DNA of 53,672 bases from positions 94,289 to 147,960 of the forward strand of contig NZ_JASISS010000007.1 in NCBI RefSeq assembly GCF_030063195.1, written 5' to 3'. Source of the DNA: Cryobacterium sp. PH31-AA6 (lineage in GTDB: Bacteria; Actinomycetota; Actinomycetes; Actinomycetales; Microbacteriaceae). Below, one piece after another: positions 10,874-20,523 of this stretch. The notes under the pieces are model-generated. The model had not been told where the DNA came from and ran no database searches. It was given only the letters and a program-made list of their open reading frames with translations. Numbering within the stretch: the first letter of the stretch is position 1; each line of letters opens with the position of its first letter. A program made the position numbers and the translations under genes.

Positions 10874-11242
10874 GTTCACGAACTTGAAGCTGAGCGGGTA
10901 CGTGTAGTACTGGCCCTTGTTCGCGGCCAGGGCCGCCATGATGCCGAACACGATCGTGAGGATGTACGCGGCCAGCATGACGAGGAAGCCGACCAGGATC
11001 AGGGTCAGGATTCCACCGACGACGTAAGCAATGAGAATCGTAATCTGGAAGTTCAGAGCGGTTGCGGTGTGCGCCCGGATGAACGGCCCCCGGTCCTTGA
11101 GCACCAGGTAGCCGATCAGCGCCGGCAGGAAGCCGAAGAGGATCCCGCCAATGTGGATCAGGGTCGCCCACAGCTTCTCGTCAGACGGATTCATCGGCGT
11201 CGGCGCCTGGTACGGGCTGGCGGGGGGAGGCATGGCGGACAT
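10871..11242 (-). CDS. DUF4870 domain membrane protein
   Basis: 123 residues. A short Pro-rich cytoplasmic N-terminus is followed by the DUF4870 pattern DEKLWATLIHIGGILFGFLP, LKDRGPFIRAHTATALNFQI, and two or three membrane helices, ending in YTYPLSFKF. The function of the family is unknown. It is a paralogue of the gene just upstream at 11286-11738, and the two probably arose by tandem duplication. GAGCTC and AAGGAGC lie before the start codon. Confidence 0.87.
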   Translation of the reverse strand: MSAMPPPASPYQAPTPMNPSDEKLWATLIHIGGILFGFLPALIGYLVLKDRGPFIRAHTATALNFQITILIAYVVGGILTLILVGFLVMLAAYILTIVFGIMAALAANKGQYYTYPLSFKFVN

Positions 11243-11285
11243 TCGAGCTCCTTCTATCAGTGATGGTCGACTGGTGTCGGCTTGA

Positions 11286-11738
11286 CTACTTGATGAGGCG
11301 GAGGGCGAACGGGTACTGGTAGTGCTGACCGTCCTTGGCCTTCATGAAGCCCATGATCGAGAAGATCACGCCGACGACCCACAGCACCCACGCTAGTCCT
11401 GCAAGAACTCCGCCGATGCCGAACGTCACCATGGCGAGGAAGGTTGCGAGGATGTTAATAGCGACGTAACCGATCAGCAACGTGATCTGGAAGTTCAGTG
11501 CTTCCTTGCCTTCGACGGCGGTGAGCCGGCCGCGGTCCTTGAACACGAGCCAGATGATCAGGGAGGGCAGGAAACCGAGCACGCCGCCGAGGTGGGCGAA
11601 GGAGGCCCACTGCCGGTCGTCGACCTCGGAAAGCGGGGCTGCGGGCGCCGGGGCGGGTGCGGCAGGCTGGTACGGAGGCTGGGGAGGGCGCTGGCCCTGG
11701 TTCGGGTCTTCGGGGGTGTGGCCGGTGGAATCGCTCAT
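11286..11738 (-). CDS. DUF4870 domain membrane protein (paralogue)
   Basis: 150 residues with a Pro/Ala-rich, Gln-containing N-terminal tail of about 40 residues, then DDRQWASFAHLGGVLGFLP, VFKDRGRLTAVEGKEALNFQI, and membrane helices ending in HYQYPFALRLIK. It aligns by eye along its length with the neighbouring gene. I prefer the second ATG (11738), because GAAAGG lies 8 nt upstream; the ATG at 11744 would be only 1-2 nt from it. The function is unknown. The same-strand arrangement with the next gene, about 43 bp apart, suggests co-transcription. Confidence 0.86.
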   Translation of the reverse strand: MSDSTGHTPEDPNQGQRPPQPPYQPAAPAPAPAAPLSEVDDRQWASFAHLGGVLGFLPSLIIWLVFKDRGRLTAVEGKEALNFQITLLIGYVAINILATFLAMVTFGIGGVLAGLAWVLWVVGVIFSIMGFMKAKDGQHYQYPFALRLIK

Positions 11739-11834
11739 GATCATGCCTTTCAGCGCACAGGGGGAGGTGCATTACATGCCTAAGCTACTGCGCCCTATCC
11801 TCAAGGGGCAATGGGCGCGCCCAGCAGCTGGCGG

Positions 11835-11866
11835 TATGATTGGCAGTCAAACACCTCGAGTGCCAA
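11835..11866 (+). promoter_or_regulatory. -10 box and CIRCE operator of the hrcA-dnaJ operon
   Basis: TATGAT (11835-11840) looks like a good -10. It abuts TTGGCAGTC-N9-GAGTGCCAA (11840-11866), a CIRCE inverted repeat with 8 of 9 arm positions symmetric; the consensus is TTAGCACTC-N9-GAGTGCTAA. HrcA is expected to bind here and block transcription of its own operon until heat shock. The operator overlaps the predicted transcription start. Confidence 0.9.
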
Positions 11867-11908
11867 CCCAGGCGGGCACTCGCGACCGACCAGGAGGAGG
11901 CGATTCGC

Positions 11909-12940
11909 ATGGTGTCTGATCGCAGTCTCGAGGTTCTGCGCGTGATCGTTCAGGACTACGTCGCTTCCCGGGAGCCCGTCGGGTCGAAGTCCATCGTCGA
12001 TCGCCATTCCTTCGGGGTCTCCGCGGCCACCATCCGCAACGACATGGCCATCCTCGAAGAGGAGGAGCTGATCGCGGCCCCGCACACCTCGTCCGGACGC
12101 ATCCCCACCGACAAGGGCTACCGGGTCTTCGTCGACCACCTCGCCGACCTGCGACCGCTCACCGCGGCGCAACGCCAGGCGATCGAAACCTTCCTCGGCC
12201 AGTCGGCTGACCTCGACGAGGTGCTCTCCCGCAGCGTTCGGCTTTTGTCGCAGCTCACCCACCAGGTCGCACTCGTGCAGTACCCGTCGCTCTCCCGGGC
12301 CAGGGTGCGGCACATCGAACTGGTGTCGCTCTCCGACACCCGTCTGCTCTCCGTCCTGATCACCGACGCCGGCCGGGTCGAGCAACGAGTGATCGAGTTG
12401 CCGCGTCCCCTCGAGGAGCCCGTCCTGGTTCAGGTCCGGGCGCGGCTGAACGCCGTGGTCCTCGGACTGAACATGAGCGAGGCGGCCGCCGTCCTGGTCG
12501 CCGCCGATCTCGGCGGAGCCGCCGGTCCGGCCCCCGCGCCGCAGCAGGAAGCCGTGGACCTGATCAGGGACACCCTCCGTGACCAGATCGGGGCCAATCG
12601 GCAGGACCGTCTCGTGATGGCCGGGGCTGCGAACCTCGTCAGGACGGAAGAAGACTTCACCGGGAGCATTTACCCGGTGCTCGAGGCCATCGAGGAGCAG
12701 GTTGTGCTGCTGCGCCTCTTCGGCGAGATGGCGACCGACCAGCACGGCGTGTCGGTCAGCATCGGCAGGGAGAACGCCCCGTTCGGACTGGCCGAAACCT
12801 CCGTTCTGACCAGCGGGTACTCCTCCCAGGGCGGAGACCTCGCCCGGCTGGGCGTGCTCGGCCCGACCCGGATGGACTACTCGAACAATATGGGGGCCGT
12901 GCGCGCCGTCGCCCGCTACCTGTCCCGCCTACTCGAATAA
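11909..12940 (+). CDS. hrcA: Heat-inducible transcription repressor HrcA
   Basis: 343 residues. The N-terminal winged helix-turn-helix (RSLEVLRVIVQDYVASREPVG ... SAATIRNDMAILEEEELI) is followed by the IPTDKGYRVFVD segment and a GAF-like dimerisation domain, the HrcA layout. The start is ATG 11909, preceded by an excellent AGGAGGAGG 8 nt upstream. The repressor controls CIRCE-bearing chaperone genes, here its own operon with dnaJ. The upstream CIRCE at 11840-11866 is direct support for autoregulation. Confidence 0.96.
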   Translation: MVSDRSLEVLRVIVQDYVASREPVGSKSIVDRHSFGVSAATIRNDMAILEEEELIAAPHTSSGRIPTDKGYRVFVDHLADLRPLTAAQRQAIETFLGQSADLDEVLSRSVRLLSQLTHQVALVQYPSLSRARVRHIELVSLSDTRLLSVLITDAGRVEQRVIELPRPLEEPVLVQVRARLNAVVLGLNMSEAAAVLVAADLGGAAGPAPAPQQEAVDLIRDTLRDQIGANRQDRLVMAGAANLVRTEEDFTGSIYPVLEAIEEQVVLLRLFGEMATDQHGVSVSIGRENAPFGLAETSVLTSGYSSQGGDLARLGVLGPTRMDYSNNMGAVRAVARYLSRLLE

Positions 12941-13046
12941 TTCCTCCGTACAATCCAAGACGCCCACAAACTGACAGCCCCACTCAAAAGCATCGTTCCC
13001 CGGCCGAAACCGCCGGAACACCCGAAAAGACCTAGGAGAGCCAACT

Positions 13047-14159
13047 TTGGCTGACCACTACGAAGTACTCGGTGTCGCCCGCGACGCCACCACCGACGAG
13101 ATCAAGAAGGCCTACCGACGCCTCGCCCGGCAGCTGCACCCCGACGTGAACCCGGGGGCGGATGCCTCGGAGCGGTTCAAGTCGGTGACCCACGCCTACG
13201 ACGTGCTCAGCGACGCCAAGCAGCGCGACAACTACGATCGCGGCGGCAACGGCCGGTCCGGCGGAGGATTCGACGCCGGCAACTTCGGCAACTTCGGCGA
13301 CATCTTCGAGACGTTCTTCGGCGGCGGCGGCGGCACGAGCCGCGGGCCCAAGTCCCGCCGGGAGCGCGGCCAGGACGCCCTGATCAGGGTCGAACTCGAC
13401 CTCGATGAGATCATCTTCGGCACCCACCGCGACCTCGAGGTCGACACGGCGATTCTCTGCGCGAGCTGCAGCGGCACCTGCTGCCAGCCGGGCACCTCGC
13501 CGGTCACCTGTGACATCTGCCACGGCACCGGCAGCATCCAGCGGGCCGTGCGCTCGCTGCTCGGCAACGTGATGACGTCCAGCCCCTGTGGTTCCTGCCG
13601 CGGCTTCGGCACCATCATCGCCACCCCGTGCGTCACCTGCCAGGGCCAGGGACGCGTCCGCGCGCGCCGCACCGTTCCGGTCGACATTCCGGCCGGGGTC
13701 GACACCGGCCTGCGCCTGCAGATGCCGGGCAGCGGCGAGGCCGGACCGGCCGGCGGGCCGAACGGCGACCTGTACCTGGAGATGAAGGTTCGACACCATG
13801 ACGTGTTCAGCCGCGACGGCGACGACCTGCTCGCCACCCTTGACGTGCCGATGACGGATGCGATCCTGGGCACAACGGCCACCGTCAAGGCGCTTGACGG
13901 TGACATCGAGGCCGAGGTTCGGGCCGGCGTGCAGAGCGGAGAGGTGATCACGGTCAAGGACCGCGGCGTGACCCGGCTGCGCGGCAATGGCCGCGGCGAC
14001 CTCAAGATCGCGGTACACGTTGCCACGCCGACCAGGCTCGACCACAAGGAACGGGAGCTGATCGAGGCGTTCGCCGCCCGGCACAAGTCCCCGGCGCCGA
14101 CCCTCAGCGCTGTCCAGCAGGGACTGTTCTCGAAGCTCCGCGACCGGTTCCGCGGCTAG
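13047..14159 (+). CDS. dnaJ: Chaperone DnaJ (DnaJ2 type)
   Basis: 370 residues: J domain with HPD at residues 31-33, a Gly/Phe-rich linker, a cysteine-rich zinc region and a C-terminal substrate-binding domain. The TTG start has AGGAGAG 6 nt upstream. Of the four CxxCxGxG motifs, the last three (CDICHGTG, CGSCRGFG, CVTCQGQG) are canonical, but the first reads CASCSGTC, with Cys replacing the final Gly and a second Cys following. It stimulates the ATPase of DnaK. The position after hrcA is typical of actinobacteria with two dnaJ genes. Confidence 0.95.
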   Translation: MADHYEVLGVARDATTDEIKKAYRRLARQLHPDVNPGADASERFKSVTHAYDVLSDAKQRDNYDRGGNGRSGGGFDAGNFGNFGDIFETFFGGGGGTSRGPKSRRERGQDALIRVELDLDEIIFGTHRDLEVDTAILCASCSGTCCQPGTSPVTCDICHGTGSIQRAVRSLLGNVMTSSPCGSCRGFGTIIATPCVTCQGQGRVRARRTVPVDIPAGVDTGLRLQMPGSGEAGPAGGPNGDLYLEMKVRHHDVFSRDGDDLLATLDVPMTDAILGTTATVKALDGDIEAEVRAGVQSGEVITVKDRGVTRLRGNGRGDLKIAVHVATPTRLDHKERELIEAFAARHKSPAPTLSAVQQGLFSKLRDRFRG

Positions 14160-14165
14160 AGCACC

Positions 14166-14906
14166 ATGGCGCATTTCTTCATCGACGACTCGCTGAGCGC
14201 CGACACGGCCGTTCAGGGAGCCGTGCTCAGCATCGACGGTGCGGAGGCCAGGCACGCGGTCACCGTGAGCCGGGTCAGACCCGGCGAACGGCTGCGGATC
14301 GGGAACGGTGCCGGCCTCATGCTCGAGGTCACCGTGACGGGTGCCGAGGGCGCACTCCTCACCTTCCGGGTCGATGAGGCGTCCGTCTCCGAACCCGCCA
14401 CGCCGCGGATCCTGCTCGTGCAGGCCCTGGCCAAGGGCGACCGCGACGAAATGGCCGTGCAGGCCGCCACCGAGCTCGGCATCGATGGAGTGTTCCCCTG
14501 GGCGGCCTCCCGCTCGGTGACGCGCTGGGAGGGTGCGAAGGTCGCGAAGGGACAGGCCCGCTGGGCGAGCATCGTTCGAGAGGCGTCGAAACAGTCGATT
14601 CGGGCCTGGCTGCCGGACGTGGCCGGGCTGACCAGCACCAGGCAGCTGGCCGCGACGGCGGCCGGCACCCGGATGCTCCTGCTCGAGCCGACCGCCGAGC
14701 TTCGGCTCACCCAGATCGCTGCCCCCACCGATGACCGCGACATCGTGCTCGTGGTCGGCCCGGAGGGCGGCATCTCCCCGGCCGAGCTCGAACAGCTCGA
14801 ACAGGCTGGGGCGACCAGGGTGCGGCTGGGCGAGACCGTGCTGCGCACCTCGACCGCCGGGCCGGCGGCCCTCGCCATCCTGAACGCAACCCTCGGCCGC
14901 TGGTAG
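14166..14906 (+). CDS. rsmE: 16S rRNA (uracil-1498-N3)-methyltransferase
   Basis: 246 residues of the SPOUT family. The N-terminal PUA-like part contains EARHAVTVSRVRPGERL. The C-terminal trefoil-knot methyltransferase contains QALAKGDRDEMAVQAATELGI, the VVGPEGGISPAEL SAM-binding loop and LGETVLRTSTAGPAAL. It methylates U1498 of 16S rRNA. It starts 6 bp after dnaJ, so it is probably in the hrcA operon. Length and motifs are normal. Confidence 0.94.
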   Translation: MAHFFIDDSLSADTAVQGAVLSIDGAEARHAVTVSRVRPGERLRIGNGAGLMLEVTVTGAEGALLTFRVDEASVSEPATPRILLVQALAKGDRDEMAVQAATELGIDGVFPWAASRSVTRWEGAKVAKGQARWASIVREASKQSIRAWLPDVAGLTSTRQLAATAAGTRMLLLEPTAELRLTQIAAPTDDRDIVLVVGPEGGISPAELEQLEQAGATRVRLGETVLRTSTAGPAALAILNATLGRW

Positions 14907-14913
14907 CGCCGCT

Positions 14914-14919
14914 TAAGAT
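14914..14919 (+). promoter_or_regulatory. Candidate -10 for a leaderless HIT transcript
   Basis: TAAGAT ends exactly 6 nt before the ATG of the HIT gene, which places the expected transcription start on the first base of the start codon. No Shine-Dalgarno sequence precedes this gene. The -35 region is weak. Confidence 0.5.
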
Positions 14920-14925
14920 AGAACC

Positions 14926-15318
14926 ATGACTTCCACCGGGCAGGAACCGTCCATCTTCACCCGCATCGCCGCGCGCGAAATCCCGGCGACCATCGTCGCC
15001 GAGACCGAACGGATCATCGCGTTCGAGGACATCGCCCCGCAGGCGCCCGTTCACGTCGTGATCACCACCAAGACCCAGCAATACGCCAATGTGGTGGAGC
15101 TCGCGGGGGGCGACCCGGGCCTGATGGCCGAGCTGGTCGCGGTCGCGGCGGGGATCGCCGCAGAACGCGCGAACGGCCAGTTCCGCCTGGTCTTCAACAC
15201 GGGCGAGGCCGTCGGCCAGACCGTCTTCCACGTGCACGCCCACCTCCTCGCCCGGACCGGGCCGGGAACACCGGCCGGGGACTCCTCGCTCGGGGAGGGT
15301 TCCCTTGCCTTCCGCTGA
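14926..15318 (+). CDS. HIT family protein (Hint-like nucleotide phosphoramidase)
   Basis: 130 residues. It has the histidine triad HVHAHLL near residue 105 (H-phi-H-phi-H-phi-phi) and the upstream FNTGEAVGQTVFHVH block typical of Hint enzymes, which hydrolyse purine nucleoside phosphoramidates. There is no ribosome binding site, and the start lies 6 nt after TAAGAT, which suggests leaderless translation. Its last 14 bases overlap phoH. The C-terminus after the triad is slightly longer than usual. Confidence 0.9.
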   Translation: MTSTGQEPSIFTRIAAREIPATIVAETERIIAFEDIAPQAPVHVVITTKTQQYANVVELAGGDPGLMAELVAVAAGIAAERANGQFRLVFNTGEAVGQTVFHVHAHLLARTGPGTPAGDSSLGEGSLAFR

Positions 15319-16399
15319 CGCCGGAGACCTGGGCGAAGCCCCGCAGAACCAGGTCGAGGCGCACGTGTCGGTGGACGGCATCGCCATGGTCCGGCTGCTC
15401 GGAGCGCAGGACCGGCTCCTTGCCACCATCGAACGGGAGCACCCCGACGTCTCCGTCCGCGTCCGCGACAACGAAATCAGCCTGAGCGGGCAGGCGGAGC
15501 AGGTGGAGGCCGCGCGCCGGCTGATCGACGAACTCCTGCTGATGATCCGTGGCGGGCGCGACCTCGCCGAGGCCGAGGTGACCTCCTCGTCGAGGATGCT
15601 CAACGCGGACAGCACGACCAGCCCGTCCGAGCGCCTCGGCCCGGCCATCCTCTCCTCCCGGGGCAAAAGCATCCGTGCGAAGACGGTCGGCCAGAAGGAT
15701 TACGTCGACGCGATCGACACGGCGACGATCGTGTTCGGCATCGGCCCGGCCGGAACAGGCAAGACCTACCTGGCCATGGCCAAGGCCGTGCAGGCCCTGC
15801 AGCGTAAGGAGGTCGACCGGATCATCCTCACCCGCCCGGCCGTCGAGGCCGGCGAGCGACTCGGCTTCCTGCCCGGCAGCCTGACCGAGAAAATCGACCC
15901 GTACCTCCGGCCGCTCTACGACGCCCTCAACGAGATGATGGATCCGGAACTGGTCCCCAAGCTCCTCGCCTCCGGCACGATCGAGGTGGCACCGCTCGCC
16001 TATATGCGCGGCCGCACCCTGAACTCGTCGTTCGTTGTTCTCGATGAGGCGCAGAACACCACCCCTGAACAGATGAAGATGTTCCTGACCCGACTCGGAT
16101 TCGGCTCGAAGATGGTCGTCACCGGGGACATCACCCAGATCGACCTGCCCGTCGGGTCGAGCGGACTCCGCCTCGTCACCCGCGTGCTCGACCAGGTGGA
16201 CGACATCCGCTTCGTGCGCCTGACCAGCGCCGACGTCGTGCGCCATTCCCTCGTCGGCCGGATCGTCGACGCCTGGACCGAGTTCGACGCCCAGAAACAG
16301 GCCCAGCGCTATGAGAGCGAACAGGCCCACGAATTTGCCAAGCGCGGACCCCGCTCCGGCACACCACGCGACCGCCTTCCGAAACGGAGCCCATCTTGA
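15305..16399 (+). CDS. phoH: PhoH-like ATPase
   Basis: 364 residues. An N-terminal KH-like RNA-binding segment is followed by the PhoH P-loop domain: Walker A GPAGTGKT at 147-154, [18 protein letters not shown], and Walker [10 protein letters not shown]. The family is linked to RNA metabolism and forms a conserved pair with ybeY. The TTG start at 15305 has GGAGGG about 5 nt upstream and overlaps the HIT gene; the stop overlaps ybeY by 4 nt. These overlaps indicate translational coupling. Confidence 0.95.
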   Translation: MPSADAGDLGEAPQNQVEAHVSVDGIAMVRLLGAQDRLLATIEREHPDVSVRVRDNEISLSGQAEQVEAARRLIDELLLMIRGGRDLAEAEVTSSSRMLNADSTTSPSERLGPAILSSRGKSIRAKTVGQKDYVDAIDTATIVFGIGPAGTGKTYLAMAKAVQALQRKEVDRIILTRPAVEAGERLGFLPGSLTEKIDPYLRPLYDALNEMMDPELVPKLLASGTIEVAPLAYMRGRTLNSSFVVLDEAQNTTPEQMKMFLTRLGFGSKMVVTGDITQIDLPVGSSGLRLVTRVLDQVDDIRFVRLTSADVVRHSLVGRIVDAWTEFDAQKQAQRYESEQAHEFAKRGPRSGTPRDRLPKRSPS

Positions 16400-16863
16400 G
16401 CATCGAGATCAACAACGAATCCACCATCCCGGTAGACGAAGCCGCCATCCTGCGCCTGGCCGCCTACGCCCTTGACTCGATGCACGTGCACTCGGATGCC
16501 GAGCTCGCGATCATGCTCGTCGACGAGGGCGCCATGGAACAGCTTCACGTGCAGTGGATGGACGAGCCCGGTCCCACCGACGTGCTCAGCTTCCCGATGG
16601 ACGAGCTCCGGCCGGGAACCGAGGACGAGGAAACTCCACCGGGGCTGCTCGGCGACATTGTGCTGTGCCCGCAGGTGGCCCAGGGCCAGGCCGAAACCGC
16701 CGGACACAGCACTCTGGAGGAGCTTCTGCTTTTGACCACCCACGGGGTGTTGCACCTGCTCGGCTTCGACCATGCCGAACCCGCAGAGGAGAAGGAGATG
16801 TTCGGCATCCAGCGTGACATCCTGATCGGCTTCGCCCTGCAGGAACGACTCCGCAACCGATGA
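16396..16863 (+). CDS. ybeY: Endoribonuclease / rRNA maturation factor YbeY
   Basis: 155 residues with the UPF0054 zinc signature [11 protein letters not shown] (His116, His120, His126) and the conserved [10 protein letters not shown] and [11 protein letters not shown] segments. It works in 16S rRNA 3' processing and ribosome quality control. The start is TTG in a TTGA overlap with phoH, and the stop overlaps the next gene by ATGA. Order and overlaps are the widely conserved phoH-ybeY-corC-era arrangement. Confidence 0.96.
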   Translation: MSIEINNESTIPVDEAAILRLAAYALDSMHVHSDAELAIMLVDEGAMEQLHVQWMDEPGPTDVLSFPMDELRPGTEDEETPPGLLGDIVLCPQVAQGQAETAGHSTLEELLLLTTHGVLHLLGFDHAEPAEEKEMFGIQRDILIGFALQERLRNR

Positions 16864-18188
16864 TCATCGGGTGGTTTCTCACCGCCGCCATTTTCCTGGT
16901 GGCCTTCGGCGGCCTGATGGCCGCCGTCGACTCCGCCATCACCGCGCAGTCCAGGGCCGACATCGCCGACCTCGCTGAGACGTCCAGGGCCAAGCGGTCG
17001 CTCAGCGCCATCGCCGCGGACACCGGGGCGCACCTGAACGTGATCAGCTTCATGCGGATCATCGCCGAGACGACCGCGGCGGTGCTCGTCACGCTCGTCT
17101 TCGCCACCACGATCAGTGAGCTGTGGCTTGCCCTGGTGGTCTCAGCCGCGCTGATGACCGCGGTCTCGTTCGTGCTGGTCGGCGCGAGCCCGCGCAGCGT
17201 CGGACGCGCCCACCCCAGGGAACTGCTGGCGTCGACGGCGCCGCTGGTGCACTTCCTTCGCGTGCTGCTCGGCCCGATCGCCAACGCCCTCGTCGCCCTC
17301 GGCAACCGGGTCACTCCGGGGCGCACCAGGCTCGCAACGTTCACCTCAGAGGGCCAGCTGCTGAGCATGGTTGACGAGGCCACCGAACTGGCCGTGCTGG
17401 AGGAAGACGATCGGGAGCTCATCCACTCGATCTTCGAGTTCAACGAGACGGTGGTGCGTGAAGTGATGATCCCACGCACCGACATGGTCACGATCGACGC
17501 GGACGCGACGATCGGCGCCGCCATGGGCCTGTTCCTGAGTAAGGGCTTCTCCCGGGTGCCGGTCATCGACGGCGAGGTCGACGACGTCACCGGTATCCTC
17601 TACCTGCGCGACGTGGCCCGGCTGGTTTACGAGCGGCCACCAAACGTGGAGACCCTGACCGTGGCCGAGCTCGAGCGCCCGGCCGTGTTCGTTCCGGAAT
17701 CCAAGAAGGCGGACGACCTGCTGCGGCAGATGCAGCTCGAGTCGAACCACCTGGCGATGGTCGTCGACGAGTATGGTGGGATCGCCGGGTTGGTCACTCT
17801 CGAGGACCTCATCGAGGAACTCGTCGGGGATATCTCGGACGAATACGACCGGGATGTCGCCCTGGTCGAAGACCTCGGCCAGGGACACTTCCGGGTCAGC
17901 GCCCGGCTACCGGTCGACGAACTCGGCGAGTTGTTCGACCTGGAGCTGGACGATGACGAGGTCGATTCGGTCGGCGGGTTGTTGGCCAAGGCGCTCGGCC
18001 GCCTGCCGGTGGCCGGTTCGGTCGCCCGCACCAGCGGGCTGGTCCTCACCGCGGAACGCACAGAGGGCCGCCGCAAAAGAATCAGCACAGTGCTGGTTGA
18101 ACGAGACGAAGCGCTGATTGACGCGCAGACCGCATTCCTCGGAGTGTCGGACGACGAGGGAGAGAACGGTCATGACGACAGAAAATGA
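16860..18188 (+). CDS. CNNM/CorC family protein (hemolysin-like, CBS pair)
   Basis: 442 residues. The N-terminal CNNM transmembrane domain (first helix at residues 1-22, further helices to about 150) is followed by two CBS domains containing [12 protein letters not shown] and [21 protein letters not shown], and a C-terminal CorC_HlyC domain ([15 protein letters not shown]). Family members have been linked to magnesium or cobalt efflux, and the hemolysin name is historical. ATG overlaps the ybeY stop. It ends 17 bp inside the start region of era. Confidence 0.92.
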   Translation: MIIGWFLTAAIFLVAFGGLMAAVDSAITAQSRADIADLAETSRAKRSLSAIAADTGAHLNVISFMRIIAETTAAVLVTLVFATTISELWLALVVSAALMTAVSFVLVGASPRSVGRAHPRELLASTAPLVHFLRVLLGPIANALVALGNRVTPGRTRLATFTSEGQLLSMVDEATELAVLEEDDRELIHSIFEFNETVVREVMIPRTDMVTIDADATIGAAMGLFLSKGFSRVPVIDGEVDDVTGILYLRDVARLVYERPPNVETLTVAELERPAVFVPESKKADDLLRQMQLESNHLAMVVDEYGGIAGLVTLEDLIEELVGDISDEYDRDVALVEDLGQGHFRVSARLPVDELGELFDLELDDDEVDSVGGLLAKALGRLPVAGSVARTSGLVLTAERTEGRRKRISTVLVERDEALIDAQTAFLGVSDDEGENGHDDRK

Positions 18189-19074
18189 ATTCCGAGCGGG
18201 ATTCGTGTCCTTCGTGGGGCGCCCGAACGTGGGAAAGTCCACCCTGACCAACGCCCTGGTCGGGGAGAAGGTCGCGATCACCTCGTCGAAGCCGCAGACC
18301 ACCCGCCGCGCCATTCGCGGCATCGTCCACCAGAAGGACGGCCAGCTGATCCTGGTCGACACTCCGGGTATCCACAAGCCGCGCACCCTCCTCGGTGAGC
18401 GGCTGAACAGCCTGGTCCAGTCGACCCTGGCCGGAGTGGACGTCGTCGGCCTCTGCATCCCCGCCAACGAACCGATCGGCCCGGGCGACAAGTTCATCAA
18501 CGAACAGCTCGACAACTTTCCCCGGGCGCGCAAGGTCGCCATCGTGACCAAGATTGACGCCTCCTCGAAGACCAGCGTCGCGAACCAGCTTCTCGCCGTC
18601 TCCGAACTGCGCGACTGGGAGGCGATCGTTCCGATCTCCTCGACCAGTCGCATCCAGCTCGACATTCTCACCGCCGAACTGCTGCGACTCCTGCCGTTGT
18701 CGGATGCCCCGCTCTACCCGGCCGACGCGGTCACCGACGAGAGCCTCGAGGCGAGGATCTCCGAGTACATCCGCGAGGCGGCACTCGAGGGCGTCACCGA
18801 CGAACTCCCGCACTCGATCGCCGTGACCATCGACGACATCATCGAGCGCGACGACCAGGAGCTGGTCGAGATCTACGCCAACCTCTTCGTCGAACGGGAC
18901 AGTCAGAAGGGCATCATCATCGGCCATGCGGGCAGCCGGCTGAAGGATGTCGGCATGCGCGCGCGCAAGCAGATCGAGCCGCTGGTCGGCAAGCGGGTCT
19001 TCCTGTCGCTCCGGGTGAAGGTTGCCAAGGAATGGCAGCGCGACCCGAAACAGCTCGGCCGTCTCGGCTTCTAA
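18172..19074 (+). CDS. era: GTPase Era
   Basis: 300 residues: G1 GRPNVGKST at 16-24, switch region KPQTTRR, G3 DTPGIHKPR, a TKID version of G4, and a C-terminal KH domain with IIIGHAGSRLKDVGMRARKQIE. Era binds the 3' end of 16S rRNA and checks 30S assembly. The ATG at 18172 has GAGGGAGAG upstream. It is the last gene of the phoH-ybeY-corC-era cluster; the following 186 bp are non-coding with no clear terminator. Confidence 0.97.
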   Translation: MTTENEFRAGFVSFVGRPNVGKSTLTNALVGEKVAITSSKPQTTRRAIRGIVHQKDGQLILVDTPGIHKPRTLLGERLNSLVQSTLAGVDVVGLCIPANEPIGPGDKFINEQLDNFPRARKVAIVTKIDASSKTSVANQLLAVSELRDWEAIVPISSTSRIQLDILTAELLRLLPLSDAPLYPADAVTDESLEARISEYIREAALEGVTDELPHSIAVTIDDIIERDDQELVEIYANLFVERDSQKGIIIGHAGSRLKDVGMRARKQIEPLVGKRVFLSLRVKVAKEWQRDPKQLGRLGF

Positions 19075-19260
19075 CCGGCCCGCCGTCGTGATCACGCCGG
19101 CCGCACGCCGCTCACCCGGCCTGAACCCGCCCGGTTGACTGTGCGCCGGCAGTGAGTCTGCTGTGGCCTGCTGATCTCGAGTCTGAGGCCTCGTTCAGAA
19201 CCCTCGTTTTCGCGTGCGTCGGCGCCCCGGCGGTGTGAGAGTAGCGACGGAGGAAATCGA

Positions 19261-20523
19261 ATGAACGCGCTGCTGGACCTGAACATCGTCGGAGGTCCCT
19301 TCCTCATCGTCCTGTACGTGCTGAGCGGCTTATCCGTTGCCGGCCTTCTGGCCCGCCGGCAGCGCGGCCGTCGCACGGCCGTCAACCTCGCCGTCGTGGC
19401 GACGGCGGGCGTCGCCGGCTGGGTCCTCGTTTGGCTGGTGAGCGACGTCTGGGACCTGTTCGGCGTGTCCATGTCCACGCCCACGCGGTTGTGGACGGCG
19501 GGTCTCTTCGGCGCCGTCGCCCTCGCCGTGTCCAACCTGATCGGCGCCGGCACCCGGCGCCGCGTGCTCGCCGTCATCGCGATCCCGCTCTGCCTGCTCA
19601 CGGCCGCCGCCGGGATCAATGCCGAATTCGGTCAGTTCAGCACCGTGCGGGCGGCCGTCGGTATCCCGCTCTACGGGTCCCTCACGGACGCCCTCGCGAA
19701 GAAGGTCCGGCCCTCGGCCGACGCGACGGGCGTCGTCGGCACCGTCAGGATTCCGGCGACGGCGTCGGGCTTCCCGGCCAGGGACGCCATGGTCTATCTG
19801 CCAGCGGCCGCTCGTACCGCCAATCCGACCGCACTTCCGGTGATCGAGATGCTGTCCGGCCAGCCCGGGAGCCCCTCCGACCTGTTCACGGCCGGTCGGC
19901 TCGCCTCCGTCCTCGACGACTATGCGGCCGCGCACCAGGGGCTGGCTCCGATCGTGGTCGTGCCAGATCAACTCGGCGCCCCCGACAAGAATCCCCTGTG
20001 CGTGGATTCGGCACTGGGTAACTCGGCGACCTACCTGACGGTCGACGTGCCGGCCTGGATCCGTGCCCATTACCGGGTTGCCGCTGCGCCGGCGGGCTGG
20101 GCCATTGCCGGCTTCTCCCAGGGCGGCACCTGTGCGATCCAACTGGGGGCCGAGCATCCCTCCCTGTACGGCACGATCCTCGATATCTCGGGGGAACTGG
20201 AGCCCCAGGCGGGCAGCCCGGCGCAGACCATCAAGGCGGGGTTCGGCGGCAGCGCGGCCGCGTACGCCGCAGCCGCGCCAAGCGCCATCCTGGCCGCGCA
20301 CGCGCCGTACCGGTCGCTCCACATCGTGTTCGCGGTCGGCGGCGACGACACCCGGTATCTGGCCTGGACCAACATCCTCCGGGCCGCGGCAGTCCGGGCC
20401 GGTGCGACCACCGATCTCTTCGTGTCTCCCGGCACCGCACACGACTGGCACACGGTGGTCTACGCGCTGACCCGTGCCCTGCCCGTGGTCGCCGCGCACA
20501 CCGGGCTGGCGGTGGCCGGGTGA
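19261..20523 (+). CDS. Membrane-anchored esterase (alpha/beta hydrolase with four N-terminal helices)
   Basis: 420 residues. About four hydrophobic helices fill residues 8-125, followed by an extracytoplasmic esterase-D-like domain. The nucleophile elbow GFSQGG has Ser286, and GTAHDW near the end supplies the likely catalytic His. GGAGG lies 8 nt before ATG. The stop overlaps the GTG start of the aminoacyl-phosphatidylglycerol synthase gene, so the two are translationally coupled. Pairs of an esterase and such a synthase are known in corynebacteria and enterococci, where the hydrolase acts on aminoacylated lipids. The same role is inferred here, not shown. Confidence 0.83.
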   Translation: MNALLDLNIVGGPFLIVLYVLSGLSVAGLLARRQRGRRTAVNLAVVATAGVAGWVLVWLVSDVWDLFGVSMSTPTRLWTAGLFGAVALAVSNLIGAGTRRRVLAVIAIPLCLLTAAAGINAEFGQFSTVRAAVGIPLYGSLTDALAKKVRPSADATGVVGTVRIPATASGFPARDAMVYLPAAARTANPTALPVIEMLSGQPGSPSDLFTAGRLASVLDDYAAAHQGLAPIVVVPDQLGAPDKNPLCVDSALGNSATYLTVDVPAWIRAHYRVAAAPAGWAIAGFSQGGTCAIQLGAEHPSLYGTILDISGELEPQAGSPAQTIKAGFGGSAAAYAAAAPSAILAAHAPYRSLHIVFAVGGDDTRYLAWTNILRAAAVRAGATTDLFVSPGTAHDWHTVVYALTRALPVVAAHTGLAVAG

